A stretch of 6,989 nt of DNA from JBGOUV01 sp041477815. Lineage in GTDB: Bacteria > Acidobacteriota > Terriglobia > Bryobacterales > JACQDG01. This document shows, piece by piece, positions 1 to 5,719 of this stretch. The position numbers and the translations under genes were made by a program. Numbering within the stretch: the stretch's first letter is position 1; the number at the start of each line of letters is the position of its first letter. The stretch is from assembly GCA_041477815.1 (NCBI GenBank), contig JBGOUV010000373.1, forward strand, positions 1-6,989. The letters are read 5' to 3'. The notes below the pieces were generated by a model. The model did no database searches and was not told where the DNA came from. It saw nothing but the letters and a program-made list of their open reading frames with translations.

Positions 1-241
1 GAGCGGAGCTGCAATAGTCATAGTTCACGCTAACTCGCGTGTCCTGAAGAATTTGAGCAGGGTCGGCGCAAAGATAGGCATAATGCGCAGGTTCTAAGTG
101 GACATATCTACTTCCGGCCCGCGACATATGCCAATGGTCGCACAACGACTCATACTGTGGTTGAATTGCCGGCCTATCGTACTAGATCTTAAACTGTCTG
201 CGTGGGAAGTAGGAAGTAAATTCAGTTCAGAGAGGGAGAAT

Positions 242-673
242 ATGACCAGAACATCGTTTGTAAGAACAGGTTTGACGGCGCTGGCAGCGCTGGTCCTACT
301 CGCGGCTTCTTCGCCGATGGCTCAGGCCGACACGCCGCGAGCGGCCGACTTTAAGTGCGGGAACAACATGGACGCGGGCGTAACAGCCACGGCCACCTTG
401 AAGTGGTACACAGGTACCCCGCTTGCCGATGAGTCAAATAAAGTCGGGGAGACATCCTTCATCTGCACGTCAGGCACCACGGACTCCGAAACCGTCGTGC
501 AGCCGAGCTTGGCGGACAACTGGAAGGTCGAAGTAACATTGGTTGGCGGCGCCTGCTTATCGTGTGGGGACTCGGCCACCGGTGCCTTCGTTGCCGATAC
601 ATTCCCCCGAATCCGCGAGCGTTTCACCAATTTCAGCGTAGGCACTCCCACCTTCGTCCTTTCGCGGAAATGA
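242..673 (+). CDS. Small exported Cys-containing protein of unknown function
   Basis: This encodes a 143-residue protein that I do not recognise. The ATG at 242 is preferred over the in-frame start at 98 because an AGAGGGAG ribosome-binding sequence lies just upstream and a classical Sec signal peptide begins at this Met: basic N-terminus (Arg3, Arg8), hydrophobic core at about 11-22, and a likely cleavage after the AQA motif at residue 29. The mature part of about 114 residues has four cysteines (39, 75, 105, 108). The last two form a CxxC, so two disulfides in the periplasm or outside the cell are plausible. The mature chain is rich in Thr, Gly, Val and Ala and looks like a small beta-rich domain. 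No catalytic motif or membrane anchor is seen. It stands alone: the next gene starts more than 750 bp away, and GC-rich inverted repeats begin three bases after its stop. Coding status is well supported; function is unknown. Confidence 0.72.
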   Translation: MTRTSFVRTGLTALAALVLLAASSPMAQADTPRAADFKCGNNMDAGVTATATLKWYTGTPLADESNKVGETSFICTSGTTDSETVVQPSLADNWKVEVTLVGGACLSCGDSATGAFVADTFPRIRERFTNFSVGTPTFVLSRK

Positions 674-675
674 GC

Positions 676-738
676 CGGGCGCGCCCGTATGGAGGCCGTG
701 CGCGGCGGCCCGCGCCTGGCGTTGAACCAGCCAGGCGC
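676..738. repeat. Cluster of GC-rich inverted repeats after the first gene
   Basis: Three overlapping or adjacent dyads start three bases after the stop at 673: a 12-bp perfect palindrome at 676-687, a 6-bp stem with a 4-nt loop (700-705 with 710-715), and a perfect 9-bp stem with a 9-nt loop (712-720 with 730-738). The last two share bases 712-715, so they are alternative folds. No T-run follows on the plus strand, so this is not a standard intrinsic terminator. It could stop or stabilise the transcript of the small exported protein. Confidence 0.55.
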
Positions 739-1020
739 CGGGATGTTCCACAGCTTCAGCAGCGTTTCCGTGGCATCCCCTTCCCCCTCTGTACTCTTAG
801 CCACTAGACGGACGTCGGCGGAAGGGATTCCGAGCGTGACCCCTCTCGAATAGGAACCGTTCCCGAAGCCGTCCCCGCCCGACTGGCAATCCACTACCTG
901 CTGCACGATCCCACCGTCAACGGCGTCAACGTAGGCGCCTCGAGAGCGATTTCTCCACGGCATAACTGCCCGGGCAGAGCTCCGGCGCCTCAAAGCGATA
1001 GTCATCAGGAGACCTGGGCG

Positions 1021-1051
1021 GCGACCAGGACCGGTGGCAGGCCCTGGTCGC
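1021..1051. repeat. Perfect 9-bp inverted repeat
   Basis: GCGACCAGG at 1021-1029 pairs perfectly with CCTGGTCGC at 1043-1051 across a 13-nt loop, and a flanking G-T wobble could add a tenth pair. It lies in the gap between the small exported protein and the TadG-like gene. No T-run is adjacent on either side. It may be a transcript hairpin or a relic of a repeat element; function is unknown. Confidence 0.5.
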
Positions 1052-1281
1052 TCAGAGCCAGCCAAACCCTGGGCGGCACGCCAGAAGAACCACTCCCCCC
1101 GGCATGATTTCGAAGGTACCCGGTCGCCCGAGCCTACCCCCCGCGCAACAAGCGCGCCTCACCAGAAGGCGGTGGTCATGACAATTGCAAGTCTCATGGC
1201 TAGATCAGCTTAGCACCGGCTGGGCAATCTTCTAGTACTAATGATCCATTACCTTAGGGCCTGAAAAGCACGGAGTTTGTC

Positions 1282-1382
1282 AGTACCCCAGTTGGCTTGT
1301 TGGTACTATGGTTCCAATCAGTTCCAGCCTTAACACCTAGGAAAGAAAGGTACTATCAGTTTATTGCGATCGACTGGTACTT
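1282..1382. repeat. Recurrent GGTACT motif upstream of the pilus cluster
   Basis: GGTACT occurs at 1302-1307, 1349-1354 and 1377-1382, and its complement AGTACC at 1282-1287. The first two copies extend to GGTACTAT. A TAGTACTA palindrome sits further left at 1233-1240, and a GGTACC at 1115-1120. The copies at 1282 and 1302 face each other as an inverted pair. The group ends about 50 bp before the chosen TadG start, where regulator sites would be expected. No known regulator consensus is recognised, so the regulatory role is inference. Confidence 0.35.
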
Positions 1383-1435
1383 TGGCGCAGAATCAACTCA
1401 CCGGGCCACACCGGGCCCGAACGGAGGTTGAATCG

Positions 1436-2683
1436 ATGCGGGAAGTGCTGGGGAAGAAACGAAGCAGTTCGGGGCAGATCCTGCCGGTGACCGCCATCCT
1501 GATCTCCGGCATGGTGGCGCTAACCGGCTTGGTGCTCGACGGGGGCATGATCTATAACGTGAAGCGTCGCATGCAGACGGCGGCCGATGCCGCGGCGATG
1601 GGCGGCGCCCAGGAGTTGTTCCGGGGAAACACCAGTCTGGTGGTGGCAGCCGCGCGAGGGGATTCGAGCCTGAACGGCTTCACGCATGATGTGAACTCCA
1701 CCACCGTGACCGTGAACAATCCGCCCGTCAATGGACCGCGGGCCGGCAATAACCTCTTCGTCGAGGTCATCATCTCACGCCCGGTACCGACGACCTTTCT
1801 GCGGATCGTGAACCGGCAGTACAGCACCGTAAAGTCGCGGGCGGTGGGCGGCCTGGTGAACTACGCCGACGGCTGCGTCATCGCGCTCGATCCCAGCGCT
1901 CGAGGCGCTCTAACGGTCTCCGGCACCTCCACGCTCACCTCCGGCTGCGGGGTGATGGTAGATTCCACCGACAACCGGGCGCTCGATGTAAACGGTGGAG
2001 CCTGCATCTACGCGGACGAGGTAGGGGTCTCCGGAAGCTATACTATGAACGGCAGCGCCAACTGCGTTCAGCCGAACGGACCGGTGGCCAACATGCCCCC
2101 GGCCCTCGATCCTCTGGCCTACATGCAGCCGCCCCCCAGGCCCCTCATTGCCCTCGCCAACAACTTCAAGATCACCGGCGGCACTGCGGTCGTCCTACCG
2201 GGACTCTACACCGGCGGGATCGAGATCACCGGCGGCGACGTAACCTTCCTGCCGGGCGTCTACTACCTCGACGGCGGCGGGCTGAAGATCACCGGCTCCC
2301 CGAGTGTGCGGGGCGACGGGGTCATGTTCTACAACACCAAGACCGGCGGGGGAAATTGGGGGCAGTTTGACATCACCGGAACCGGCCAGATGAATTTTAA
2401 GGCCCCCGCTTCCGGAACCTATGAGGGGATGCTGTTCTGGAACGACCGCAACGCCCCCAACCGGAATCCGGACTCGACCATCGCCGGCACCTCCGATTCG
2501 CTATTCGAGGGGGCGATGTATTTCCCCTCCACTCACGTGAATTACGCGGGGACCAGCGTCGCGGCCGACTGGACCATGATCATTGCCAATACCATTTCCA
2601 TTGTGGGTACTACGGAGGTCACCGGCAATTACGGCGCCAGCAATATCTCGCCGCCGACCCGCCGGGCGACCCTGGTGGAGTAA
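1436..2683 (+). CDS. TadG-like pilus-associated protein with beta-helix-like C-terminus
   Basis: The 415-residue product belongs to the TadE/TadG-like family of proteins associated with Tad (Flp, type IVb) pili. The ATG at 1436 is chosen over the in-frame TTG at 1364 because GGAGG at 1423-1427 is 8 nt upstream and the family N-terminus starts here. Residues 1-13 are basic, 15-34 form one membrane segment, and residues 47-58 (QTAADAAAMGGA) are the hallmark of TadG N-termini. Gly13 at the membrane border resembles a pilin-type processing site, but the +5 position is Val18, not Glu. Residues about 147-210 hold four Cys (147, 171, 190, 210). A Pro-rich linker follows (221-236). Residues about 245-400 carry short Gly-rich repeats of the ITGG...LPG.Y type, suggesting a parallel beta-helix outside the membrane. 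It leads a tight cluster, 15 bp before the next gene. Family assignment is firm; the exact role is inferred. Confidence 0.87.
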   Translation: MREVLGKKRSSSGQILPVTAILISGMVALTGLVLDGGMIYNVKRRMQTAADAAAMGGAQELFRGNTSLVVAAARGDSSLNGFTHDVNSTTVTVNNPPVNGPRAGNNLFVEVIISRPVPTTFLRIVNRQYSTVKSRAVGGLVNYADGCVIALDPSARGALTVSGTSTLTSGCGVMVDSTDNRALDVNGGACIYADEVGVSGSYTMNGSANCVQPNGPVANMPPALDPLAYMQPPPRPLIALANNFKITGGTAVVLPGLYTGGIEITGGDVTFLPGVYYLDGGGLKITGSPSVRGDGVMFYNTKTGGGNWGQFDITGTGQMNFKAPASGTYEGMLFWNDRNAPNRNPDSTIAGTSDSLFEGAMYFPSTHVNYAGTSVAADWTMIIANTISIVGTTEVTGNYGASNISPPTRRATLVE

Positions 2684-2698
2684 CGGAGGAATCACGCT

Positions 2699-3151
2699 AT
2701 GCGAACCTGCCGGCATCATCTTAAGAGCGAGGCGCGCGGCGCGGCGATGGTGGAGTTCGCCCTGGCCGTCCCGCTGCTGCTGCTGCTGACCATGGGAGCC
2801 ATCGATTTCGGCCGCGCTTTCTATCAATCGGTGACCATCTCTCACGCCGCCGAGACCGGCGCGGTCTACGGGGCTCAGAACAACATCACTTCCGGCCACG
2901 ATACGGAAATGGTCCAGAGGGCGCGAGACGACGCGGCAGACGTGGGAACGGTCACGGTCACCTCAACGCGGGTCTGCAAGTGCCCCAACGGCACGGTGGT
3001 GGATTGTGTCACCGGAACCTGCACGGGCTATGGCGCCCCCCGCGTCTACGTGAGCTGCCAGGTCGAGAAGAACTTCAACGTCCTGACGAATTTCCCCAAG
3101 ATACCTGACATGTTTACGGTGCGACGCAAAGTCTTCATGCGCGTCCAATAG
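2699..3151 (+). CDS. TadE-like pseudopilin with Cys-rich loop
   Basis: The 150-residue product is a TadE-like minor pseudopilin of a Tad pilus or type II-like secretion system, anchored in the inner membrane. GGAGGA at 2685-2690 lies 8 nt before the ATG. A short basic leader ends at Gly14 and is followed by AAMVE, so Glu19 is at +5 after Gly: the G/xxxxE prepilin-peptidase motif. The hydrophobic helix spans about 20-40, and the VEFAL...DFGRAFYQ signature continues to about 43, as in the TadE family. Residues 93-120 form a Cys-rich loop (Cys 93, 95, 103, 108, 120), which in the periplasm could be disulfide-bonded. The gene lies 15 bp after the TadG-like gene and 13 bp before the next TadE-like gene, so co-transcription is very likely. 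Length is normal for the family. Confidence 0.88.
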   Translation: MRTCRHHLKSEARGAAMVEFALAVPLLLLLTMGAIDFGRAFYQSVTISHAAETGAVYGAQNNITSGHDTEMVQRARDDAADVGTVTVTSTRVCKCPNGTVVDCVTGTCTGYGAPRVYVSCQVEKNFNVLTNFPKIPDMFTVRRKVFMRVQ

Positions 3152-3164
3152 GGAGGCTTTGACC

Positions 3165-3584
3165 ATGCGAACCCTCACTTCCAAGGGAGCCAGACAGAAC
3201 CGCCGGGGGGCCACCCTGATCGAGTTCTCCCTGGTCTTTCTGCTGTTCCTCTTGGTTATCGCCGGACTGGTGGAGATCGGTCGCGGCGTCTGGGCGTTTA
3301 CCACCATCGCCCACGCCACGCGCCAGGGAGTACGCTTCGCCCAGATCCGCGGCGGCTCGAATCCGGCCACGGCGGATCAGGTGCGCGACGCCGTTCGGAA
3401 CGCCGCCGTGGGACTGGACAAGAGCCTGGTCAGTGTCACCACCACCTGGCCCAGCGGGGTTACGCGGGGCGAGTTGGTCACGGTGCGCGCCACCTACCCC
3501 TTCGATCTGGTTACCACCGGGTTCGTCATCAAGCAAAGCAGAATCACGCTGGCGGCCTCGTCCCGCGCCATCCTCGCCAACTAA
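3165..3584 (+). CDS. TadE-like pseudopilin
   Basis: The 139-residue product is a second TadE-like minor pseudopilin. GGGAGG at 3151-3156 is 8 nt from the ATG at 3165. A TTG two codons earlier is in frame but too close to this site. The basic leader ends at Gly15 and is followed by ATLIE, giving Glu20 at +5, the prepilin-peptidase consensus. The membrane helix covers about 21-38 and is followed by a VEIGRGVWAF stretch typical of TadE proteins. It has no cysteines, unlike its neighbour. The periplasmic part (about 55-139) is short and beta-rich. The ribosome-binding site overlaps the stop of the preceding TadE-like gene, which suggests coupled translation. The two TadE-like proteins are alike only in the N-terminal helix, so they are distinct subunits and not a recent duplication. 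Confidence 0.88.
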   Translation: MRTLTSKGARQNRRGATLIEFSLVFLLFLLVIAGLVEIGRGVWAFTTIAHATRQGVRFAQIRGGSNPATADQVRDAVRNAAVGLDKSLVSVTTTWPSGVTRGELVTVRATYPFDLVTTGFVIKQSRITLAASSRAILAN

Positions 3585-3602
3585 ACCTGCTACGCTGGAG
3601 AA

Positions 3603-4259
3603 TTGGCCGCGAGCACCAGAGTCTGCCTGATCCACACCCTGCCCTCGCTGGCGCCGCTGCTGGCCGGTCTGGCGCCCCCCTCGCTGCAGCTCTGTCACAT
3701 CGTCGACGAGCCGCTCCTGGAGCGCATCCGCCGGCGAGGCCACATCGCCGCCGAGGACGTGGAACGCTTGTCCGGTCACGTCCAGGTGGCCCTTGACATC
3801 GGCGCTGCCGCGGTGCTGGTGACTTGTTCGACCCTCTCCGGCTGCACCGGCCGGCTCCCGGACCACCAGCGCCCGCGCGTCCTCCAGATCGATGAGCCCA
3901 TGTTCCAGGAAGCCGCCCGCCGCGGCGGGCGTGTCGTGGTGCTGGCCACTAACTTCGCCACGCTCGAACCCACCCGCCAATCGATCCTCGCCGCCGCCCC
4001 GCTCCTTACCCCGGAGATCCACCTGGTCGAACACGCCTTCGACGCCTTCCGCCGGGGCGATTACGATACCCACGACCGCCTGCTCCGGCAAACCATCACG
4101 GCTCTCGAACCCGCGGCGGACACCATCGTCCTGGCTCAAGCCTCCATGTCCCGGGTGGTCGAGCAGTTGACCGCTCCCCAGCGGGCCAAGGTCCTGTCCA
4201 GCCCCCATCTGGCCCTCGCCCGCCTCGCCGATTTGGCCCGAGTTCCAACGGTGATATAA
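3603..4259 (+). CDS. Asp/Glu racemase-like protein, catalytic status uncertain
   Basis: The 218-residue product resembles the Asp/Glu/hydantoin racemase superfamily, cytoplasmic enzymes that use two cysteines to invert amino-acid stereochemistry. The first Cys region is present (VTCST, Cys75, with Cys81 close by). At the second site, where racemases have a GCTH-like motif, the protein reads VLAQASM, so the usual second catalytic Cys is missing. It could be a non-racemase member of the superfamily acting on another substrate. The first beta-strand (TRVCLIHTLPS) begins right at the N-terminus, so little is missing. The only start available after the in-frame stop at 3582 is the TTG at 3603. GGAG at 3597-3600 is unusually close to it, so initiation may depend on coupling to the TadE gene 18 bp upstream. 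There is no signal peptide. The link to pilus genes is positional only. Confidence 0.78.
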   Translation: MAASTRVCLIHTLPSLAPLLAGLAPPSLQLCHIVDEPLLERIRRRGHIAAEDVERLSGHVQVALDIGAAAVLVTCSTLSGCTGRLPDHQRPRVLQIDEPMFQEAARRGGRVVVLATNFATLEPTRQSILAAAPLLTPEIHLVEHAFDAFRRGDYDTHDRLLRQTITALEPAADTIVLAQASMSRVVEQLTAPQRAKVLSSPHLALARLADLARVPTVI

Positions 4260-4260
4260 T
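4233..4260 (+). promoter_or_regulatory. Extended -10 promoter for tRNA-Ser
   Basis: A perfect TATAAT at 4255-4260 is preceded by TGA (4252-4254), which makes an extended -10 of the TGnTATAAT type. TTGGCC at 4233-4238 (4 of 6 matches to TTGACA) lies 16 bp upstream. Transcription would start near 4267, a few bases before the mature tRNA at 4275. The promoter lies wholly inside the last codons of the racemase-like gene and its TATAAT contains that gene's TAA stop. This is the best promoter match I found in the window. Confidence 0.75.
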
Positions 4261-4274
4261 CGTAGGCAGGCCGC

Positions 4275-4364
4275 GGTGAGGTGCGAGAGTGGTTGAATCG
4301 GGCGGTCTCGAAAACCGTTGAGGTCGAAAGGCCTCCGTGGGTTCGAATCCCACCCTCACCGCCA
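4275..4364 (+). tRNA. tRNA-Ser (anticodon CGA)
   Basis: A complete 90-nt class II tRNA with encoded CCA. The acceptor stem GGTGAGG (4275-4281) pairs with CCTCACC (4354-4360), followed by discriminator G4361 and CCA at 4362-4364. The D-stem is CGA/TCG with the usual AGTGGTTGAA loop. The anticodon arm GCGGT-CTCGAAA-ACCGT (4302-4318) gives anticodon CGA at 4309-4311, reading UCG serine codons. A long variable arm (GAGG...CCTC) and the T-arm GTGGG-TTCGAAT-CCCAC complete the serine-type fold. It has its own promoter immediately upstream. A run of seven T at 4374-4380 lies 9 nt downstream without a separate hairpin and may help end the transcript. No second copy of the tRNA 3' end occurs in the window, so there is no sign of an integrated element. 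Confidence 0.96.
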
Positions 4365-4418
4365 CATAAATCCTTTTTTTACAGTTAATTACGAGGGCAG
4401 ATTTTGGCCCGATCGTAA

Positions 4419-4492
4419 GGAAGGCCTTCCCTAGCCCGGGCATGACCGCGACTGAACGCGGCTTCTCGGGATCGTGCTGGTCGTGCGCGGTC
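4419..4492. repeat. Palindromes between tRNA and minus-strand gene
   Basis: A perfect 12-bp palindrome GGAAGGCCTTCC lies at 4419-4430 and an 8-bp GCCCGGGC at 4434-4441. GACCGCG at 4444-4450 pairs with CGCGGTC at 4486-4492 across a 35-nt loop. The last pair ends four bases beyond the stop of the minus-strand gene, so it could act at its 3' end. No T-run follows it in the minus direction, so a standard intrinsic terminator is not supported. Confidence 0.35.
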
Positions 4493-4496
4493 CGTG

Positions 4497-5393
4497 TTAC
4501 GGGCTGGGGCTCGGCGAGCCTCCCACCACCTCAAAGGCATCCACCCAGACCCAGGAGCCACCCGAGGCCGGGTTATGTGTGCCGGTCAGCTCGATCGTTA
4601 AGGTATGGGCGCCGGGAGCCAAGCCGCCGGCTGAGTAGGCAGCGGACTGCGCCTGAGACGGCCCCAAGTAGGTATCGACCGTGGCCTTCAGCACGCCGTC
4701 CAAGTACACCCGCGCGATGCCCGACCACTCATCGCGATACGCCAACCAGATAATGCTGGCGCCGTTGAAGCTGATGGTCGCGCGGGACCCGGCGTCCACC
4801 GCAAGCACCGCGGTGCCGCCGCTCTGCACGGGGTTGGTGTTCAAAAACCAGGTGCCCGTATAGATCAGTGCAGGGTTGTTCTGCTCGATACGGCCGGTCG
4901 CGGCGGTAACGCCGCCCGCCACGCCCGCACCGTTCTCGATCTCGAAGCCATCCACCCAGATCCAGGACCCGCTGCCGTTGACGTCCCGCATATGGATTAC
5001 TTCTATCGAGAGGGTGTGCGGGCCGGGAGCGAGACCCCGGGCGGTGAAGAGCGCCCGCTGATACTGGGTGCCGGGACCGTAGGTGTCCACCGTGTTCAGC
5101 GTGCCATCGAGATAGACCCTGGCGACGCCCGCCCACGGGTCAGCGACGCCGAGCCAGGTAATGCCGGTCCCGGTGAAGCTAATCGCCGCTCGCGCGCCCA
5201 TCGCGTTGGTCAAGGCGGCGCTGCCGCCGCTGTTCGCGGAGCTGCCGTTCTTATACCAGTTACCACTAAAGGTGACACTGGGGTCGGTCTCCTCAATGCG
5301 GGTGGTAGTGCCCGTTTGAGCCAGGCTAAGAGAAACGCACAGCGCCAGCGCAACAGGCAGAAGAAGACTATTACGCAAAGTCCGGCTCATCAT
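4497..5393 (-). CDS. Exported protein of two tandem galactose-binding-like domains
   Basis: The 298-residue product starts with a Sec signal peptide: Arg4 and Arg7, hydrophobic 9-24, likely cleavage after the SLA at 23-25. The rest is two copies of one beta-sandwich-like domain (about 32-153 and 168-290) joined by a Gly/Ala linker, ending in a Ser-Pro tail. Both copies share the RIE..P...SG.W start, SGG.A.L, a core ARVYLDG (91-97 and 227-233) followed by VDTY, GLAPG.HTL, and the W[IV]WVD.FE end. I recall this arrangement from accessory, often carbohydrate-binding, jelly-roll domains of the galactose-binding fold, usually attached to enzymes. Here no catalytic domain or anchor is attached. AGGAGG (plus-strand 5401-5406) lies 7 nt before the first of two adjacent ATGs. 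It is divergent from the receiver/propeller operon. A role in binding polysaccharide or cell surface is inferred; the ligand is unknown. Confidence 0.82.
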   Translation of the reverse strand: MMSRTLRNSLLLPVALALCVSLSLAQTGTTTRIEETDPSVTFSGNWYKNGSSANSGGSAALTNAMGARAAISFTGTGITWLGVADPWAGVARVYLDGTLNTVDTYGPGTQYQRALFTARGLAPGPHTLSIEVIHMRDVNGSGSWIWVDGFEIENGAGVAGGVTAATGRIEQNNPALIYTGTWFLNTNPVQSGGTAVLAVDAGSRATISFNGASIIWLAYRDEWSGIARVYLDGVLKATVDTYLGPSQAQSAAYSAGGLAPGAHTLTIELTGTHNPASGGSWVWVDAFEVVGGSPSPSP

Positions 5394-5719
5394 GGTGGTG
5401 CCTCCTACAAATCTTCAAACCTCAGGCTTGACGCCAAGACGATGAGGCTGGTTGCTGATCCAGGCAGCATGTTAGAAGCGCGAAGACCAGATGCTTGTGC
5501 ACCCCAGGATTTACATGGCACCTTCCGACATGCCTTGCTAAAGCACGTGGGGGGCCGTTCGGCTGCGAACCGCTGGAACGCCGCCCGTCCTCCCCACCCT
5601 AGGGTGCGAAGCACCTGACCCTAGGGCGCCATCCTAATTGAGCCCGAGGTCCCCCGCGACTAAGCTTGCTCCATGAATCGGAACGAGCAGGCGCGCCAGG
5701 CAAAGCCTTGAGGCGCAAG
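5394..5719. other. Divergent intergenic region
   Basis: This 326-bp region separates the minus-strand two-domain gene from the plus-strand receiver/propeller operon. It holds the AGGAGG ribosome-binding site of the minus gene (5401-5406), a CACGTG hexamer (5544-5549) and the paired palindromes at 5596-5627. Promoters for both directions should lie here. The best plus-strand candidate is TTGAGC (5638-5643), a 17-bp spacer, then TAAGCT (5661-5666), which matches poorly at -10. No convincing gene is visible. Confidence 0.45.
5596..5627. repeat. Paired CCTAGG-centred palindromes with a central hairpin
   Basis: ACCCTAGGGT (5596-5605) is a perfect 10-bp palindrome, and ACCCTAGGGC (5618-5627) repeats it with one change, exactly 22 bp further on, about two DNA helical turns. 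Between and overlapping them, GGTGC-GAA-GCACC (5603-5615) forms a tight 5-bp hairpin. The whole unit can also pair as one larger stem (5597-5605 with 5618-5626). It sits about 95 bp before the receiver gene and 200 bp from the divergent gene. It could be a tandem operator or an RNA structure; no T-run follows, so a terminator is less likely. Confidence 0.6.

Larger units (their letters stand above)
674..1435. other. Long region without a convincing gene
   Basis: No reading frame here has a ribosome-binding site, a recognisable protein motif and a sensible start together. The left part (674 to about 1120) is GC-rich and holds several inverted repeats: the 676-738 cluster, a 12-bp palindrome at 966-977 and a 9-bp stem at 1021-1051. 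From about 1160 the sequence becomes more AT-rich and contains repeated GTAC-centred motifs up to the start of the TadG-like gene, as expected of a promoter region. I could not find a -35/-10 pair with good matches and spacing. A minus-strand frame stays open from 1065 to 322, but it runs antisense to the better-supported gene at 242-673 and I do not call it. Confidence 0.5.

Noticed and set aside
98..241. Upstream extension of the small exported protein
   Set aside because: It would place 48 residues before a clear signal peptide and has no good ribosome-binding site.
322..1065. Long minus-strand frame (247 codons) opposite the small exported protein and the following gap
   Set aside because: It has no good ribosome-binding site at its possible starts and no recognised motif, and it runs antisense to a gene with a signal peptide and a good start. 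The part at 740-900 has fairly gene-like third-position GC, so a homology search would be worthwhile. A conserved hit there would overturn this rejection.
1277..1309. Sigma-70 promoter TTGTCA / TACTAT before the pilus cluster
   Set aside because: TTGTCA (1277-1282) matches 5 of 6, but the spacer to TACTAT (1304-1309) is 21 bp, too long for a standard promoter.
1364..1435. N-terminal extension of the TadG-like protein from TTG 1364
   Set aside because: A purine-rich GAAAGAAAGG lies 13 nt upstream, but the ATG at 1436 has a better-placed GGAGG and starts at the usual TadG N-terminus.
3135..4208. Minus-strand frame of 357 codons
   Set aside because: It is the reverse complement of the TadE-like and racemase-like genes, is Gly/Gln/Asp-rich and low in complexity, and matches no family. 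High GC keeps it open.
4275..4364. tRNA-Ser as an integration (att) site for a genomic island
   Set aside because: No duplicate of the tRNA 3' end, no integrase and no phage-like gene is seen in the window.
4444..4492. Terminator of the minus-strand gene
   Set aside because: The inverted repeat has a 35-nt loop and no T-run in the direction of transcription.
5673..5711. Twelve-codon open frame that could be a leader peptide before the receiver gene
   Set aside because: It starts with ATG and ends in TGA just before the receiver start, but it has no ribosome-binding site and no attenuator-like structure.
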